Origin: an uncultured Lentisphaeraceae bacterium
GTDB taxonomy: Bacteria; Verrucomicrobiota; Kiritimatiellia; RFP12; DVOR01
Direction of reading: 5' to 3'
Length of the DNA stretch: 57,301 bases
Assembly: GCA_949288955.1 (NCBI GenBank)
Contig: CASEMS010000028.1
Location: forward strand, 1 to 57,301
Shown: positions 30,524 through 39,384 of the stretch, in pieces
Layout of the letters: every line of letters starts with the position of its first letter
Numbering within the stretch: position 1 is the stretch's first letter
Position numbers and translations under genes: made by a program
Notes under the pieces: model-generated
Told to the model about the DNA's origin: nothing
What the model saw: the letters and a program-made list of their open reading frames with translations, nothing else
Databases searched by the model: none

Positions 30524-31686
30524 GGGTGGGCGTGCTGACCTTCCACGCGCAGTGCAACTATGGGGGCGTGTTGCAAGCTTGGGCGATGCGCCAGGCCATC
30601 GAGCGCCTTGGGCACGAGGCTTGGGTGGTCGATCGTTGGCTGGATCCCCGGAACGTGGCGTTGCTGGGGCCCTTCGTCGGCCTGCGCCCCAAGGCGGCGG
30701 CAAGTTGGTTGGCGCATGGCGCGTTGGGGTGTGGGCACTTCGGGCAGACAATCCGCCATTGGCGGACGATCCGTTTCATGCGTGGCGCCATGCGGCTGAC
30801 GCCCTACCACTTCCTAAGATGGGAGGAGATGGCCGGGCGCGACCTCGGCATCGACCGCCTGGTGGTGGGAAGCGACCAAGTCTGGCACTGCGGCGACTGG
30901 GGCGACCCCAGCGTCTACCTGCTGGAGGGCGCACCCACCGACTTGCGGGCCATCGCCTATGCGGCGAGTTTTGGGATGCGCGAGATCCCGCCGGAATGGC
31001 GCGAACGTTACCGCGCCGGCCTGGCCCGCTTCGAGGCCATCGGCGTGCGCGAAGCCGAGGGCGTGACCCTCGCCGCGAGCGTGGGTGCCCACGCCACCCA
31101 CGTAACCGACCCCACGCAGCTCATCCCGGAGGCGATGTGGTGCGAGGCCCTGCGCCTCCGCACCCAGCCCGGCGTCCGACTGGTCTGCTACTTCCTTTCC
31201 GAGCGCATCCTCAACGCCCTCCCCGCGCTGGAAGCCTTCGCCCGACGCACCGGGGCGCGGGTCGAGGTCTTCTTGAACGGCCCCCAACTGGCGTGCCCCA
31301 AGTCGGCGCGCGAGCTTGGGACACGCCTCCGACAGTGGGCGACCTCGCCCGTGCGGTTGCGCTTGGGGGCGGGGCCGAGGGTGTTTGTGGAGGCGATGGC
31401 GGGGGCGACGTGGGTGGTCTCCGACTCCTTCCATGCGCTGATGTTCGCCTCGATCTTCGGGCGGGACGTGCGGATCCTGCGGCCCCGGGAGCCCCTGCGG
31501 CAACGGATGTTCGCGCGGATCGAGGAGTTCGCGGCGCGCTTCGCACAGGGGCCCGTGGTGGCGGAGGGGCTCGACGCGGCCCTGGCCTCCCTCGCCGCCA
31601 CCCCGGCGGTGACCTATGACGCCGCCGCCCTCGCCGCCGAGCGCGCCCGTTCCCTCGCCTGGCTCCGCGACGCCTTGGCGCGGTGA
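30520..31686 (+). CDS. Polysaccharide pyruvyl transferase family protein (second of a pair)
   Basis: A 388-residue paralogue of the preceding gene, with VLTFHAQCNYGGVLQAWAM at the start, RLVVGSDQVWHCGDW, IAYAASFGMR, and SDSFHALMFASIFGRDV near the end. The two share fold and motif order but are clearly diverged, so they probably modify different sugars or positions on a surface glycan. ATGA overlap with the first gene ensures joint expression, and a strong terminator follows after 14 bp. Confidence 0.85.
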   Translation: MRVGVLTFHAQCNYGGVLQAWAMRQAIERLGHEAWVVDRWLDPRNVALLGPFVGLRPKAAASWLAHGALGCGHFGQTIRHWRTIRFMRGAMRLTPYHFLRWEEMAGRDLGIDRLVVGSDQVWHCGDWGDPSVYLLEGAPTDLRAIAYAASFGMREIPPEWRERYRAGLARFEAIGVREAEGVTLAASVGAHATHVTDPTQLIPEAMWCEALRLRTQPGVRLVCYFLSERILNALPALEAFARRTGARVEVFLNGPQLACPKSARELGTRLRQWATSPVRLRLGAGPRVFVEAMAGATWVVSDSFHALMFASIFGRDVRILRPREPLRQRMFARIEEFAARFAQGPVVAEGLDAALASLAATPAVTYDAAALAAERARSLAWLRDALAR

Positions 31687-31700
31687 GCGCGCCTGATACG

Positions 31701-31740
31701 AAAAAGCCCCGCCCGGCAATCGCCGCGCGGGGCTTTTTTT
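31701..31740. terminator. Bidirectional terminator between convergent units
   Basis: AAAAAGCCCCGC and its complement GCGGGGCTTTTT enclose a 14-base loop with a small internal GGC/GCC pair. A run of T on one side and of A on the other let it serve both the pyruvyl transferase unit (plus) and recA (minus). Confidence 0.92.
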
Positions 31741-31752
31741 GTGCCGTGTGGG

Positions 31753-32832
31753 TCACTCGGCGGCGGGGGGCTCCTCGGCGGACGCGGTGGCGCGGGTGGC
31801 GGCGGCGCCGGGGGCGAAGGCCTCGCGGTGCTCGAGGACTTTGGCCTTGATCTTCTCAAGGATGTCGGGGTTGGCGCGGAGGTATTCGGTGGCGGCGTTG
31901 GCGCCTTGGCCGATCTGCTCGTTGTCGAAGCTAAGCCAGCTGCCGCGCTTGGCGACGACGCCGGCGGCAAGGGCGGCATCGAGGACGGAGCCTTCCCAGG
32001 AGATGCCGCGGGAGTAGAGGATGTCGAACTCAGCCTCGGTGAAGGGGGGCGCGACCTTGTTCTTGACGACGTTGACGCGGGTGCGGTTGCCGTAGGCCTT
32101 GCCGGCGCTGTCCTTGAGGGTGGCGACGCGGGCGATCTTCATACGCACGGAGGCGTAGAACTTGAGGGCGTTGCCGCCGGTGGTGGTCTCGGGGCTGCCG
32201 AACATGACGCCGATCTTCATGCGGATCTGGTTGGTGAAGATGCAGAGGGTCTTGGTGCTGGCGAGCAGGCCGGTGAGCTTGCGCATGGCCTGGGACATGA
32301 GGCGGGCCTGGGCGCCCATGTGGGAGTCGCCGATGTCGCCGTCGAGCTCGCTTTGGGGGACGAGGGCGGCGACGGAGTCGACGATGACGACGTCGACGGC
32401 GCCGGAGCGGACGAGCTGCTCGGCGATCTGGAGGGCCTCCTCGCCGGAGTTGGGCTGGGAGAGGAGAAGGTTGTCCACGTCCACGCCGATACGGCGGGCG
32501 TAGGCGATGTCGAGGGCGTGCTCGGCGTCGATGAAGGCGACGATGCCGCCCTGCTTCTGGGCGTTGGCGGCGATGTGGAGGGAGAGGGTGGTCTTGCCGG
32601 AGGATTCGTTGCCGAAGATCTCGATGATACGCCCGCGGGGGACGCCGCCGACGCCGAGGGCGAGGTCGAGCGAGAAGGCGCCGGTGGAGATGACGGGGAT
32701 GTCCTGCACCTCCACCTCACCCATCTTCATGATGGCCGAGGCGCCGAACTCCTTTCGGATCTGGCTCAGCACGGCGTTCAGTTTGTCCCCTGCGGCGGTC
32801 GTGGCGCCGCCGGCGCTTTTCTTCTCGGCCAT
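31753..32832 (-). CDS. recA: Recombinase RecA
   Basis: Strand-exchange ATPase of homologous recombination and SOS induction. Walker A reads GNESSGKTT (about residues 74-82), Walker B lies at [14 protein letters not shown], and the L2 region includes [20 protein letters not shown]. The C-terminal region ends with the usual acidic tail (EEPPAAE). The 359-residue length is normal. I chose the ATG at 32832, preceded by AAAGGA, because RecA homology begins shortly after it. I saw no convincing LexA box, so SOS control is not shown by the sequence. Confidence 0.97.
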   Translation of the reverse strand: MAEKKSAGGATTAAGDKLNAVLSQIRKEFGASAIMKMGEVEVQDIPVISTGAFSLDLALGVGGVPRGRIIEIFGNESSGKTTLSLHIAANAQKQGGIVAFIDAEHALDIAYARRIGVDVDNLLLSQPNSGEEALQIAEQLVRSGAVDVVIVDSVAALVPQSELDGDIGDSHMGAQARLMSQAMRKLTGLLASTKTLCIFTNQIRMKIGVMFGSPETTTGGNALKFYASVRMKIARVATLKDSAGKAYGNRTRVNVVKNKVAPPFTEAEFDILYSRGISWEGSVLDAALAAGVVAKRGSWLSFDNEQIGQGANAATEYLRANPDILEKIKAKVLEHREAFAPGAAATRATASAEEPPAAE

Positions 32833-32860
32833 GGGTGTGGGTTCCTTTCCAAATGGGGGC

Positions 32861-32869
32861 ATTATAGCA
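32861..32869 (-). promoter_or_regulatory. Extended -10 promoter of recA
   Basis: Minus-strand TGCTATAAT, consensus, about 28 bases before the recA start codon. It lies just outside the end of the unrecognised upstream gene, which gives recA its own start of transcription. Confidence 0.75.
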
Positions 32870-32881
32870 CAATCGCGGGGG

Positions 32882-34954
32882 CTACTGGGCCTTGACGAAG
32901 ACGTCGCGCACGGCGTCCATGAAGTGCTCGCGGAGGGCGGGGAGGGTCTCGGCGGCGCGGGAGAGGGCCCAGAGCGCGAAGTCAAGCTTGAGGCGGAAGG
33001 CATAGCGGCGGGGGAGGCGGGGGGCGAAGGCGTCGAAGTCCCGGCGGTTACGGAGATAGGCCCAGTGCATGGCCTCGGTCTTGCGGGCGAAGCCGTCGAA
33101 GAAGGCGGAGGCGCATTCGTTGAGGGTGCAGGCCTCCTTGTGGGCGCCCCAGTAGTCGCCCAAGGCCAGGGCGTAGGCGCGGAGGTAGAAGCGGTGGGCG
33201 TCGCGCAGGTTGGCCTCGTCCTGGGCGGGATTGGGCCAACCGAGGGTGCCGCGGATGGAGCAGACCTGGACGTGGGTGGGCATCTGGCGGTGGAGGAAGG
33301 GGTCGTAGACGAACTGGAAGATCTCCTTGCCGATGCCGAAGCGGGAGGTGGGCGGTGGGCCGGGGAGATACTTCTTGGCGGCCAGGTTCTGCGCGGCGGC
33401 CGAGCCGTAGAGCGTGGCGAGGGCCAGGACGACGGCTGGCTCCTCGGGGGAATGGGGGTTCTGCGGGTTGCAACGGAAGAGGGCGGGGTCAATCGCGTCC
33501 AACGGGTCGCCCGGCGACCGGGAGCGCAGGAAGTAGGGGAAGCGGTCGGCGGCGCCCTCGGGCGGGGAGAGCAGCTGAAGGATGGGATAGTCCGCGCCCA
33601 ACGCGCGGAAGAGGTTGGCGCGCACCAAAAGATAATCGGCGTAGCCGGGGCGGGCGGAGCCCAGGCGCTTTTGGATGAGGGAGACGGGCACGGGCGTGCG
33701 GTCGGTCTTGAAGACCACCTCGCGGGTCTGGGCGGCGCCGGAGGCGAGGCTCTTGGAGGAGCGCACGTCATAGACGTTGATCCACTCAAGCGTCTCGTTG
33801 TGGGAGAGGCGGCGGCCCACGTGGCGGACGGCGGCCAGCGTGCGGGCGTCGGCGCCGGGATGGGGGAGGGGCGCGCCGCCGCGGAAGGTGACACCGGGGA
33901 GCGCCACGCGGCGGGCGTCGAAGTCCAGCGGCGCGTCGGCCGGGCCATCATCGTTCAGGCAGGCATAGAGCGCCAGCACGGTGCGGTCGGCGGAAGGGTC
34001 GGCGAAGGCAGGGTCGCGCAGCAGCCGACGGAAGAGCAACGCCAGCCCCGCCAGCGTGTCCGCCACGTCCCGCGCATCCATCCGGCCCAAGGTCACCCCC
34101 TCCAGGATCCGCTCCAACGCGGGCACCAACAGCTGCTGGGCGGCGGCCCTCGGCACGCCGAAGAACTCCAGCGCGTGGCGCCCCGCGTTGCCCTTGGCGC
34201 GGCGGAGGGCCGATTGTCGCTCGCCGGGCGCCAAGGCCGCCCACTCGCGCAGGCAGGCCAGCACCCCCGCCGGGTCCTCCGCCGCCAAGGCCGCGATGCG
34301 CGCGAACTCCGTGGGCAGCAGCCAATGGACGCCGCGGAGGCTCACCAGATAATGCGCGGGCGTCTCCACGCGCAGCCAGGCGTGCGCCACCTGGCGGCGC
34401 ATCTCGTCGACCGTGTAGACGCGCGGGCGGATGCGCCACACCTGCCCCAGCGGCTCGGCATAGGCCAACGCCTCCGGCGTGCGCTCGCAGAAGGCCACCT
34501 CGTCCAGGCCGAAACCATGCGCCTGCAACCAACGGTCCGCCTCCGCCAGCAAGGCGAAGTCCGTCTCCCGCTGGAGCAGCTCCACCGCGCGCGAGGCCAC
34601 GTTCGCCAACGCCACCCGCCGCGCCAACGTCTCCGAGCGGCGCCCCCGCGGCACCCGGCACAGATCCCCCAACGCCCCGGAGAAAAGCGGCGTGAGCACC
34701 GTGCCGAAATGCCCCGTGGAGAGCGCGCAGAGCATCCCCCGGCGCCCCGCCCGCAGATCCGCCCGCCGCGCCAACACCAGCGAACGCCTCCGCTCCTTCG
34801 CCGCGGCGCGCCCCCCACGCTGGATGAGGAAGCGGTCGTCCCCCACCGCATACAGGTCAAAGACCCGCCGCTCCGCGGCGGACTCCGCCTCCACGGCGCC
34901 AAGTTTCCGGCCCGCGCGGAGGGCGTGATCGATGAGACGTCGGAATGCACGCAT
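32882..34954 (-). CDS. Unrecognised 690-residue soluble protein
   Basis: I do not recognise this protein. It has no signal peptide or membrane helix. The first 100 residues are Arg-rich ([46 protein letters not shown]), the middle is alpha-helical, and the last third is rich in aromatic residues ([53 protein letters not shown]). AAGGAG lies 10 bases before the ATG, and an extended -10 stands upstream, so it is a real expressed gene. It is transcribed divergently from the HAD gene and toward recA, whose promoter follows its stop. No function is proposed. Confidence 0.75.
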   Translation of the reverse strand: MRAFRRLIDHALRAGRKLGAVEAESAAERRVFDLYAVGDDRFLIQRGGRAAAKERRRSLVLARRADLRAGRRGMLCALSTGHFGTVLTPLFSGALGDLCRVPRGRRSETLARRVALANVASRAVELLQRETDFALLAEADRWLQAHGFGLDEVAFCERTPEALAYAEPLGQVWRIRPRVYTVDEMRRQVAHAWLRVETPAHYLVSLRGVHWLLPTEFARIAALAAEDPAGVLACLREWAALAPGERQSALRRAKGNAGRHALEFFGVPRAAAQQLLVPALERILEGVTLGRMDARDVADTLAGLALLFRRLLRDPAFADPSADRTVLALYACLNDDGPADAPLDFDARRVALPGVTFRGGAPLPHPGADARTLAAVRHVGRRLSHNETLEWINVYDVRSSKSLASGAAQTREVVFKTDRTPVPVSLIQKRLGSARPGYADYLLVRANLFRALGADYPILQLLSPPEGAADRFPYFLRSRSPGDPLDAIDPALFRCNPQNPHSPEEPAVVLALATLYGSAAAQNLAAKKYLPGPPPTSRFGIGKEIFQFVYDPFLHRQMPTHVQVCSIRGTLGWPNPAQDEANLRDAHRFYLRAYALALGDYWGAHKEACTLNECASAFFDGFARKTEAMHWAYLRNRRDFDAFAPRLPRRYAFRLKLDFALWALSRAAETLPALREHFMDAVRDVFVKAQ

Positions 34955-34983
34955 GGCTCTCTTCTCCTTCTGCTGCTACGGAT

Positions 34984-34992
34984 AGTTTAGCA
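34984..34992 (-). promoter_or_regulatory. Extended -10 promoter of the 690-residue gene
   Basis: Minus-strand TGCTAAACT. It faces away from the plus-strand -10 only 12 bp away, so the two promoters cannot both be fully occupied at once. The same TGCTAAACT occurs in front of the amino-acid transporter at 46106. Confidence 0.65.
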
Positions 34993-35004
34993 CGTCCCGC
35001 GGTT

Positions 35005-35013
35005 TGCTACAAT
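35005..35013 (+). promoter_or_regulatory. Extended -10 promoter of the HAD gene
   Basis: TGCTACAAT is followed by only 7 bases before the ATG, so transcription should start at or next to the A of the start codon, giving a leaderless mRNA. Confidence 0.65.
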
Positions 35014-35020
35014 GCCGGCC

Positions 35021-35839
35021 ATGGACATCCGCCTCATCGTCACCGACATGGATGGCACGCTACTCGACGGCGCGCGGCGCCTGCCACGCCATTTCGGGCC
35101 GCTTGTCCGCGCGTTGGCCCGGCGCGGCGTGGCCTGGGCCATCGCCAGCGGCCGCCAATTGGCGAACCTGCGCGCCCGCTTCGACCCCATCGGCGCGCCC
35201 GTCGACCTCATCGCCGAGAACGGCGCGCTCGCCGCCCAGGCGGGGGAGGCGCGCCCCTTCTTCGAGGATCTGACCCCCGCGGCCTTCTTCGGGGACGTCC
35301 TCCGCGCCGCGCTCGCCACCCCGGGGGCCACGCCCGTCCTTTGCGGCGCCGCGTGCGCCTGGGTGGGCGACGCGCACCCCGAGGATTGGCCCGAGATCGG
35401 GCAGTTCTTCGCCGCCCGCGAGCCCTGGCACGCCTTGGGGGAGGTGCTGGGCCGCCGGGTCTGCAAGGTGGCCGTCTTCCATCCCCAGGCCGCCGAGGCG
35501 CTTCTGCCGCGCCTCGCCCCCCTGGCCCGGCCGGATCTGCGCGTCATCCTCTCCGGCCCGCAGTGGGTCGACGTCCAACCCGCCCGCGTGGACAAGGCCA
35601 ACGCCCTGCGCGCCCTTCTGGACCGGCGCGGGCTCCGCCCCGACCAGGCCATCGTCTTCGGGGACTACCTCAACGACGCGGGCATGATGGGCCTTGGCGC
35701 CCGTGCCGTCGCCATGGGCAACGCCCACCCCACCCTCCGGGCGCTCTGCACGGAGACCGCCCCGCCCAACACCGAGAACGGCGTCCTCCGCCATCTCCGC
35801 GCCAACGGCCTCCTCCGCCCCCCGCCCCGGCGCGGCTGA
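35021..35839 (+). CDS. HAD-superfamily Cof-type phosphatase
   Basis: A 272-residue cytoplasmic hydrolase of the Cof/YidA type that acts on sugar phosphates or similar small phosphorylated compounds. Motif I is IVTDMDGTLLDG (nucleophile Asp and its partner), motif II is WAIASGRQ, and motif IV is AIVFGDYLNDAGMM with the metal-binding Asp residues. The cap between them is of C2 type. The start is at 35021, since the DxD motif needs the MDIRLIV strand directly before it; an in-frame ATG at 35012 overlaps the -10. The substrate cannot be told from sequence. Confidence 0.88.
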   Translation: MDIRLIVTDMDGTLLDGARRLPRHFGPLVRALARRGVAWAIASGRQLANLRARFDPIGAPVDLIAENGALAAQAGEARPFFEDLTPAAFFGDVLRAALATPGATPVLCGAACAWVGDAHPEDWPEIGQFFAAREPWHALGEVLGRRVCKVAVFHPQAAEALLPRLAPLARPDLRVILSGPQWVDVQPARVDKANALRALLDRRGLRPDQAIVFGDYLNDAGMMGLGARAVAMGNAHPTLRALCTETAPPNTENGVLRHLRANGLLRPPPRRG

Positions 35840-35873
35840 CACGGCCCGGCGCGGCGTGCCCGGCGCGCGCGTT

Positions 35874-35882
35874 TGCTATACT
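35874..35882 (+). promoter_or_regulatory. Extended -10 promoter of the HIT gene
   Basis: TGCTATACT with the start of transcription expected near 35889, just before the AAAGGAG ribosome site. Confidence 0.7.
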
Positions 35883-35905
35883 GGGGGCAACGAAAGGAGC
35901 GACTT

Positions 35906-36307
35906 ATGGAAGATTGCCTGTTCTGCAAGATTGTCCGGGGCGAGATCCCCTCTTATCGGCTGTTCGAGGACGCGCACGCCTTCGCCTTTCTGGACATCAA
36001 CCCGTTTGGCCTGGGGCATACGTTGGTGGTGCCGAAGTTCCACGCCCGGCAGCTCTTCTTCCTCCCCCCCGAGGAATTGGCCGGGGTGATGCCGGCGGTG
36101 CAGCGCGTGGCCACCCTCCTGCGCAACCGCCTGGGCTGCGACGGGCTGGCCCTGATGCAGCTCAACGGCGAGTCCGCGGGGCAGACCGTCGACCACGTCC
36201 ACTTCCACCTCATCCCGCGCTACGCCGGCCAGCCCGCCGGCTGGGCGCCCTGCGAGGACCCCGCGGCCAAGGACTTCGATGCCGTGCGCCGGCGCATCCT
36301 GGGGTGA
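35906..36307 (+). CDS. HIT-family nucleotide hydrolase
   Basis: A 133-residue histidine-triad protein that hydrolyses nucleoside phosphoramidates or dinucleoside polyphosphates. The triad is complete: VDHVHFHLIPRY, with His97, His99 and His101. The N-terminal CLFCKIVRGEIPSY carries the CxxC zinc pair common in bacterial HINT proteins. AAAGGAG lies 6 bases before the ATG. The isomerase-like gene follows after 4 bp. Confidence 0.93.
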   Translation: MEDCLFCKIVRGEIPSYRLFEDAHAFAFLDINPFGLGHTLVVPKFHARQLFFLPPEELAGVMPAVQRVATLLRNRLGCDGLALMQLNGESAGQTVDHVHFHLIPRYAGQPAGWAPCEDPAAKDFDAVRRRILG

Positions 36308-36311
36308 GCCG

Positions 36312-37238
36312 ATGGCGGGGCTGGCCCTCTCCACCTCCTACTTCGCCGGGCGCCGCTGGGCGCCCGCGCGCATGGCGGCGGCCGTCCGCGCCCTCGGGCT
36401 GGGGCGCGTCGAGCTGGGCTACCTGACGCGCGAGCCGGAGCTCGACCTCTGGGAGGCCGCCCTCGCCGCCGAGGGGCTGGAGGTCGGGAGCGTCCACGCC
36501 TTCTGCCCCGCCTCCGTCGCCGACCCCTTCCCCGGCCCCGAGACCTTCAGCCTGGCCGACCCCGACCCCGCCCCCCGCGCGGCAGCCCTCCGCGCCACCC
36601 TGCGGACGCTCGACTGCGCCCTCCGCTTCGGCGCGCGCGCGGTGGTGATGCACGGCGGGCGCGTCGCGCTGCGGCGACCGCGCGCCCTCTTCGGGTCGGC
36701 GCCCTACCGGTCGCGCCTCTCCCAAGCCTTCCTGGCGCTGGGGCGGCCCGACCCCGAGTTGGTCGAGGCCGAGCGCGCGCTGCGCCTGGCCGCGGCGCAA
36801 CGTTGGCTCGACGCCCTCTCCGAGTCGCTCGCGCGCCTCCTGCCCCGCTTCGAGGAGGCCGGCGTCGCCCTGGCCTTCGAGAACCTCCCGGGCATCGAGG
36901 CCTTCCCCGACCCCGCCGAGCTGGCCTTCCTCCGCGGCCGCTTCTCAAGCCCCGCCCTCGCCGCGTGGTACGACGTCGGCCACGGCGAGCGCAAGGCGCG
37001 CGTCGGCGACTGGCCGGTGGAGGAGGCGCTCGCCCTCACCGAGGCCTTCACCGTCGGCGCGCACCTCCACGACGTCCGCGGCGCCGAGGAAGACCACCGC
37101 GCCCCCGGCGAGGGCGACGTCGACTTCGCCGCCCTCGCGCCCCTCCTGGGCCGCCCCGGCCTCATCCGCGTGCTGGAGCCCGCGCCCGACGTCTCCCCCG
37201 ACGCCCTCCGCCGCGCCATCGCCCGCCTCGGCCCCTGA
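36312..37238 (+). CDS. Sugar phosphate isomerase/epimerase family TIM-barrel protein
   Basis: A 308-residue protein of the xylose isomerase-like TIM-barrel (AP endonuclease family 2) fold. Candidate metal ligands are in the expected order: Glu in VALAFENLPG, Asp and His in AAWYDVGHGE, His and Asp in AHLHDVRG, and Glu in IRVLEPAP. Family members isomerise sugars or inositols, or nick abasic DNA; the short gap to the HIT gene does not decide between these. The N-terminus LSTSYFAGRRWAPARMAAAV begins strand one directly, supporting the chosen start at 36312. Confidence 0.82.
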   Translation: MAGLALSTSYFAGRRWAPARMAAAVRALGLGRVELGYLTREPELDLWEAALAAEGLEVGSVHAFCPASVADPFPGPETFSLADPDPAPRAAALRATLRTLDCALRFGARAVVMHGGRVALRRPRALFGSAPYRSRLSQAFLALGRPDPELVEAERALRLAAAQRWLDALSESLARLLPRFEEAGVALAFENLPGIEAFPDPAELAFLRGRFSSPALAAWYDVGHGERKARVGDWPVEEALALTEAFTVGAHLHDVRGAEEDHRAPGEGDVDFAALAPLLGRPGLIRVLEPAPDVSPDALRRAIARLGP

Positions 37239-37294
37239 CCCCGCGCACGGCGGCGCACGCGCACTTTTCGCTTCCCTTCCGCGCGGGAATCGCC

Positions 37295-37300
37295 TATACT
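37295..37300 (+). promoter_or_regulatory. Candidate -10 of the small-protein/rhomboid unit
   Basis: TATACT about 24 bases before the 66-residue gene's start. It lacks the TG extension and no convincing -35 is visible, so support is modest. Confidence 0.4.
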
Positions 37301-37324
37301 ATAAGCGTAATCAAGGAGCACCCA

Positions 37325-37525
37325 ATGGCAGAGAAACCCTTTATCGCCGCGCGTCTGCGCAACCCCGCCGAGGAGGCCGCCGCCAAGCCGAAGGCCGCCA
37401 AGCCCGATTGGGTGGGCGGCGTCTGCGCCATCCTCGCCTTCCTCGTGGCCGTGGCCACCACCACCTTCCTCTATCTGGAGTGGGATCAGCTGCGCCTCTT
37501 CATCAACCCCGACCAGTGGTTCTGA
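37325..37525 (+). CDS. Unrecognised 66-residue single-pass membrane protein
   Basis: A short protein with a basic, Ala-rich head (AARLRNPAEEAAAKPKAAK), one hydrophobic helix (GGVCAILAFLVAVATTTFLYL) and a short tail with Trp and Phe at the end (LFINPDQWF). AAGGAG is 6 bases before the ATG and a TATACT lies upstream, so it is very probably expressed. It overlaps the rhomboid start by 10 bases, which suggests the two function together, for example as regulator or substrate. I do not know a family for it. Confidence 0.75.
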   Translation: MAEKPFIAARLRNPAEEAAAKPKAAKPDWVGGVCAILAFLVAVATTTFLYLEWDQLRLFINPDQWF

Positions 37526-38160
37526 GCCTGGGTCATGGCGCCCCCCTCACGCGGAGCCTATGCGCCGCGTGCGTCCTTGCTTGGGTGGCGCAGTCTCTCG
37601 CGGCCGAGGTGGGCGACCTCCCCGGCCTGAATGGTCTTGGGGCGGGGCGCGCACTGACGGCCCTCTTCGGCCTCAAGGCGGGCGCGCTGGGCGCGGGGGC
37701 GCTCTGGCAGCCCTTCTCCTATGTCTTCCTCCACGGCGGCTGGGCGCACCTGGCCGCCAATCTGTTTGGGCTCTGGGTCACGGGCTCGGCGTTGGAGGCC
37801 GCGTTGGGGGCGCGGCGCGTGGCGTGGCTCTTCGCCTTCGGGGCGGTGGCGGGGGCGTGCGGCTTCCTGGCCACGCTGGCGTGGGACCCGCGCCTGCCCA
37901 CGGGGATGGCCTGCCTGGGCGCGTCGGCCGTGGTGGCGGCCTGCCTGGGCGCGGCGACGGCGCTGGAGCCGCGGGCGCGCGTCGTGCTCTGGGTCGCCGT
38001 CCTGCCCATCCCGCTGCGGGCCATCTGGTTGTTGCCGTTGGTGCTGGGCCTCGCAACGTGCGAGGCGCTGTGGTGGCCGCTCACCACCGCCTACGGAGCC
38101 CACCTCGGCGGCTTCCTCGCCGGCCTGGCCTTCGGTGCCTCCGCAGGAAAGAACCTCTAG
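37516..38160 (+). CDS. Rhomboid-family intramembrane serine protease
   Basis: A 214-residue polytopic protease that cleaves membrane segments. The catalytic dyad is visible: Ser137 in ACLGASAVVAA (GxSx) and His196 in YGAHLGGFLAG. The early FLHGGWAHLAANLFGLWVTG segment is the usual His/Asn oxyanion motif of helix 2. Six hydrophobic segments fit the minimal rhomboid core. The most likely start is GTG at 37516 inside the small upstream gene; no ATG is available before the first helix. Coupled expression with that small membrane protein is implied by the overlap. Confidence 0.88.
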   Translation: MVLSLGHGAPLTRSLCAACVLAWVAQSLAAEVGDLPGLNGLGAGRALTALFGLKAGALGAGALWQPFSYVFLHGGWAHLAANLFGLWVTGSALEAALGARRVAWLFAFGAVAGACGFLATLAWDPRLPTGMACLGASAVVAACLGAATALEPRARVVLWVAVLPIPLRAIWLLPLVLGLATCEALWWPLTTAYGAHLGGFLAGLAFGASAGKNL

Positions 38161-38207
38161 GACAACGACGGCGGCGCACGGAGCGTCAGCAACCGACTAA
38201 TGAGATG

Positions 38208-38562
38208 GGACAGGTGGTGGTCGCTTGAGGGGTGGGGGCGCCGCCCCCAAACCCCCGGCAGGGTGCAAGGCACCCTGCACCCCCGGGTGCGTCCTACGGA
38301 CGCGCCTACAGGCACGCCACAGGAACGGGACAGGAAAGCCTCCGCCGCCATCTCTCGATGGATCGGCGGCTGAGGCTCACTGAATCAGCCGCCGATCCGC
38401 CGAGACCCCGCCGCCGGTGCTCAGCGCGTGCGCGGCCAAGCCTCCAAGCATCCAACCTTCCAAACTTCCGATCGCGCGGGAGGCGAGGGCGGTAGGGAGC
38501 GGTCAGCGGGCGTCAGCCCGCAGCCGCGCAATCTCGCGTCTTCGCGGTCAATCCCCCGCCGC
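38208..38562. repeat. Composite repeat, left copy
   Basis: The order is: triple-hairpin element (38208-38352), GGATCGGCGGCTGA repeats (38355-38410), four 8-mers of CCAAGCCT type (near 38438-38470), left half of the 81-bp palindrome (38474-38523), and a TCGCGTCTTCGCGGTCAATCC tail split here by small changes. The same order recurs at 39628-40215. No gene is seen between 38161 and the terminator at 38593. Confidence 0.8.
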
Positions 38563-38592
38563 CGAATAGTGATGGGGCGGAAGCGGAGACAG

Positions 38593-38623
38593 AAAAAAGG
38601 GCGGGCCGTGCGGCCCGCCCTTT
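38593..38623 (-). terminator. Rho-independent terminator of the PEP-CTERM gene
   Basis: AAAGGGCGGGCCG and its complement form a 13-bp stem with a tiny loop, followed on the minus strand by a T run. It sits 17 bp after the stop codon. Confidence 0.92.
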
Positions 38624-38640
38624 CGCGCGACGCGCCTGGC

Positions 38641-39294
38641 TCACGCCTGCCGGCGGCGGAGCGCCACGCCGGCAACGCCCAGCGCCAGCAACACCAACGC
38701 CGTGGGCTCGGGGACGACCTTCCCGGCGACCGAGCTTTGCTGCGCGATCGCGATGAAGGCCTCGTAGGATTCATCCGCCGCCTGCGTGTAGACCGAGAGG
38801 CCCGTAGCGGAGGCATCCCGGCTGCCCGCGATGAAGGTGTCCAGGGGCGCATCCAGCGCGACGTCGAAGGTCAGCTCCAGACTGCGCTCGCCGTCGACGT
38901 AGAGCGTAGCCTTGGTGCCTTCACGCTGGTCCACGACAAGCGTGAAGGCCAACGCGCCGTCGACCAGGTTCCCCGAGGTCTTCACGTGCTGTTCGCTCCC
39001 CGAGGCGCCCTTGCCCTTCAGGCCAAGCTTGCCGCTGTAATTCGCGCTCGACTTGTTCACGCGGACGTAGTTGGCGTCCGTGTCCATGTCGGAGGCGAGC
39101 GTGAGCAACGGAAAATCAATGTGGCCGGGGACGTTGATGACGCCCGAGACGGCGAAAAGGCTGCCGGCGCCGTAGCCTTCCTCGGAGAAGCGGACGTTGG
39201 AATTGGCGGCCACGTCGCCCGTCCATGAGACTGTGACGGCCTGGGCGGCGCCGAGGGCCAATGCGGCGACTGCCGCGGTGAGGATCGCTTTCAT
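38641..39294 (-). CDS. PEP-CTERM sorted extracytoplasmic protein
   Basis: A 217-residue exported protein. The signal peptide (ILTAAVAALALGAAQA) is followed by a beta-rich, LamG-like domain (VDGALAFTLVVDQREGTKA, LYVDGERSLELTFDV). The end is a textbook PEP-CTERM signal: VPEPTALVLLALG, then a hydrophobic helix and RRRQA. This signal is processed by an exosortase, which is not in the window. I chose the ATG at 39294 because the signal peptide starts there and AAGGAG lies upstream. It is preceded by a long structured leader and followed by its own terminator, so it is a single-gene unit. Confidence 0.9.
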   Translation of the reverse strand: MKAILTAAVAALALGAAQAVTVSWTGDVAANSNVRFSEEGYGAGSLFAVSGVINVPGHIDFPLLTLASDMDTDANYVRVNKSSANYSGKLGLKGKGASGSEQHVKTSGNLVDGALAFTLVVDQREGTKATLYVDGERSLELTFDVALDAPLDTFIAGSRDASATGLSVYTQAADESYEAFIAIAQQSSVAGKVVPEPTALVLLALGVAGVALRRRQA

Positions 39295-39384
39295 TGTGGG
39301 ATGGGACTCCTTGTTCGCCCCCATTAGTTGAGGATCGGTGAGTGCCCGGGGACGAAGAAAACCCTTCCGATGTCTATCAGAGGC

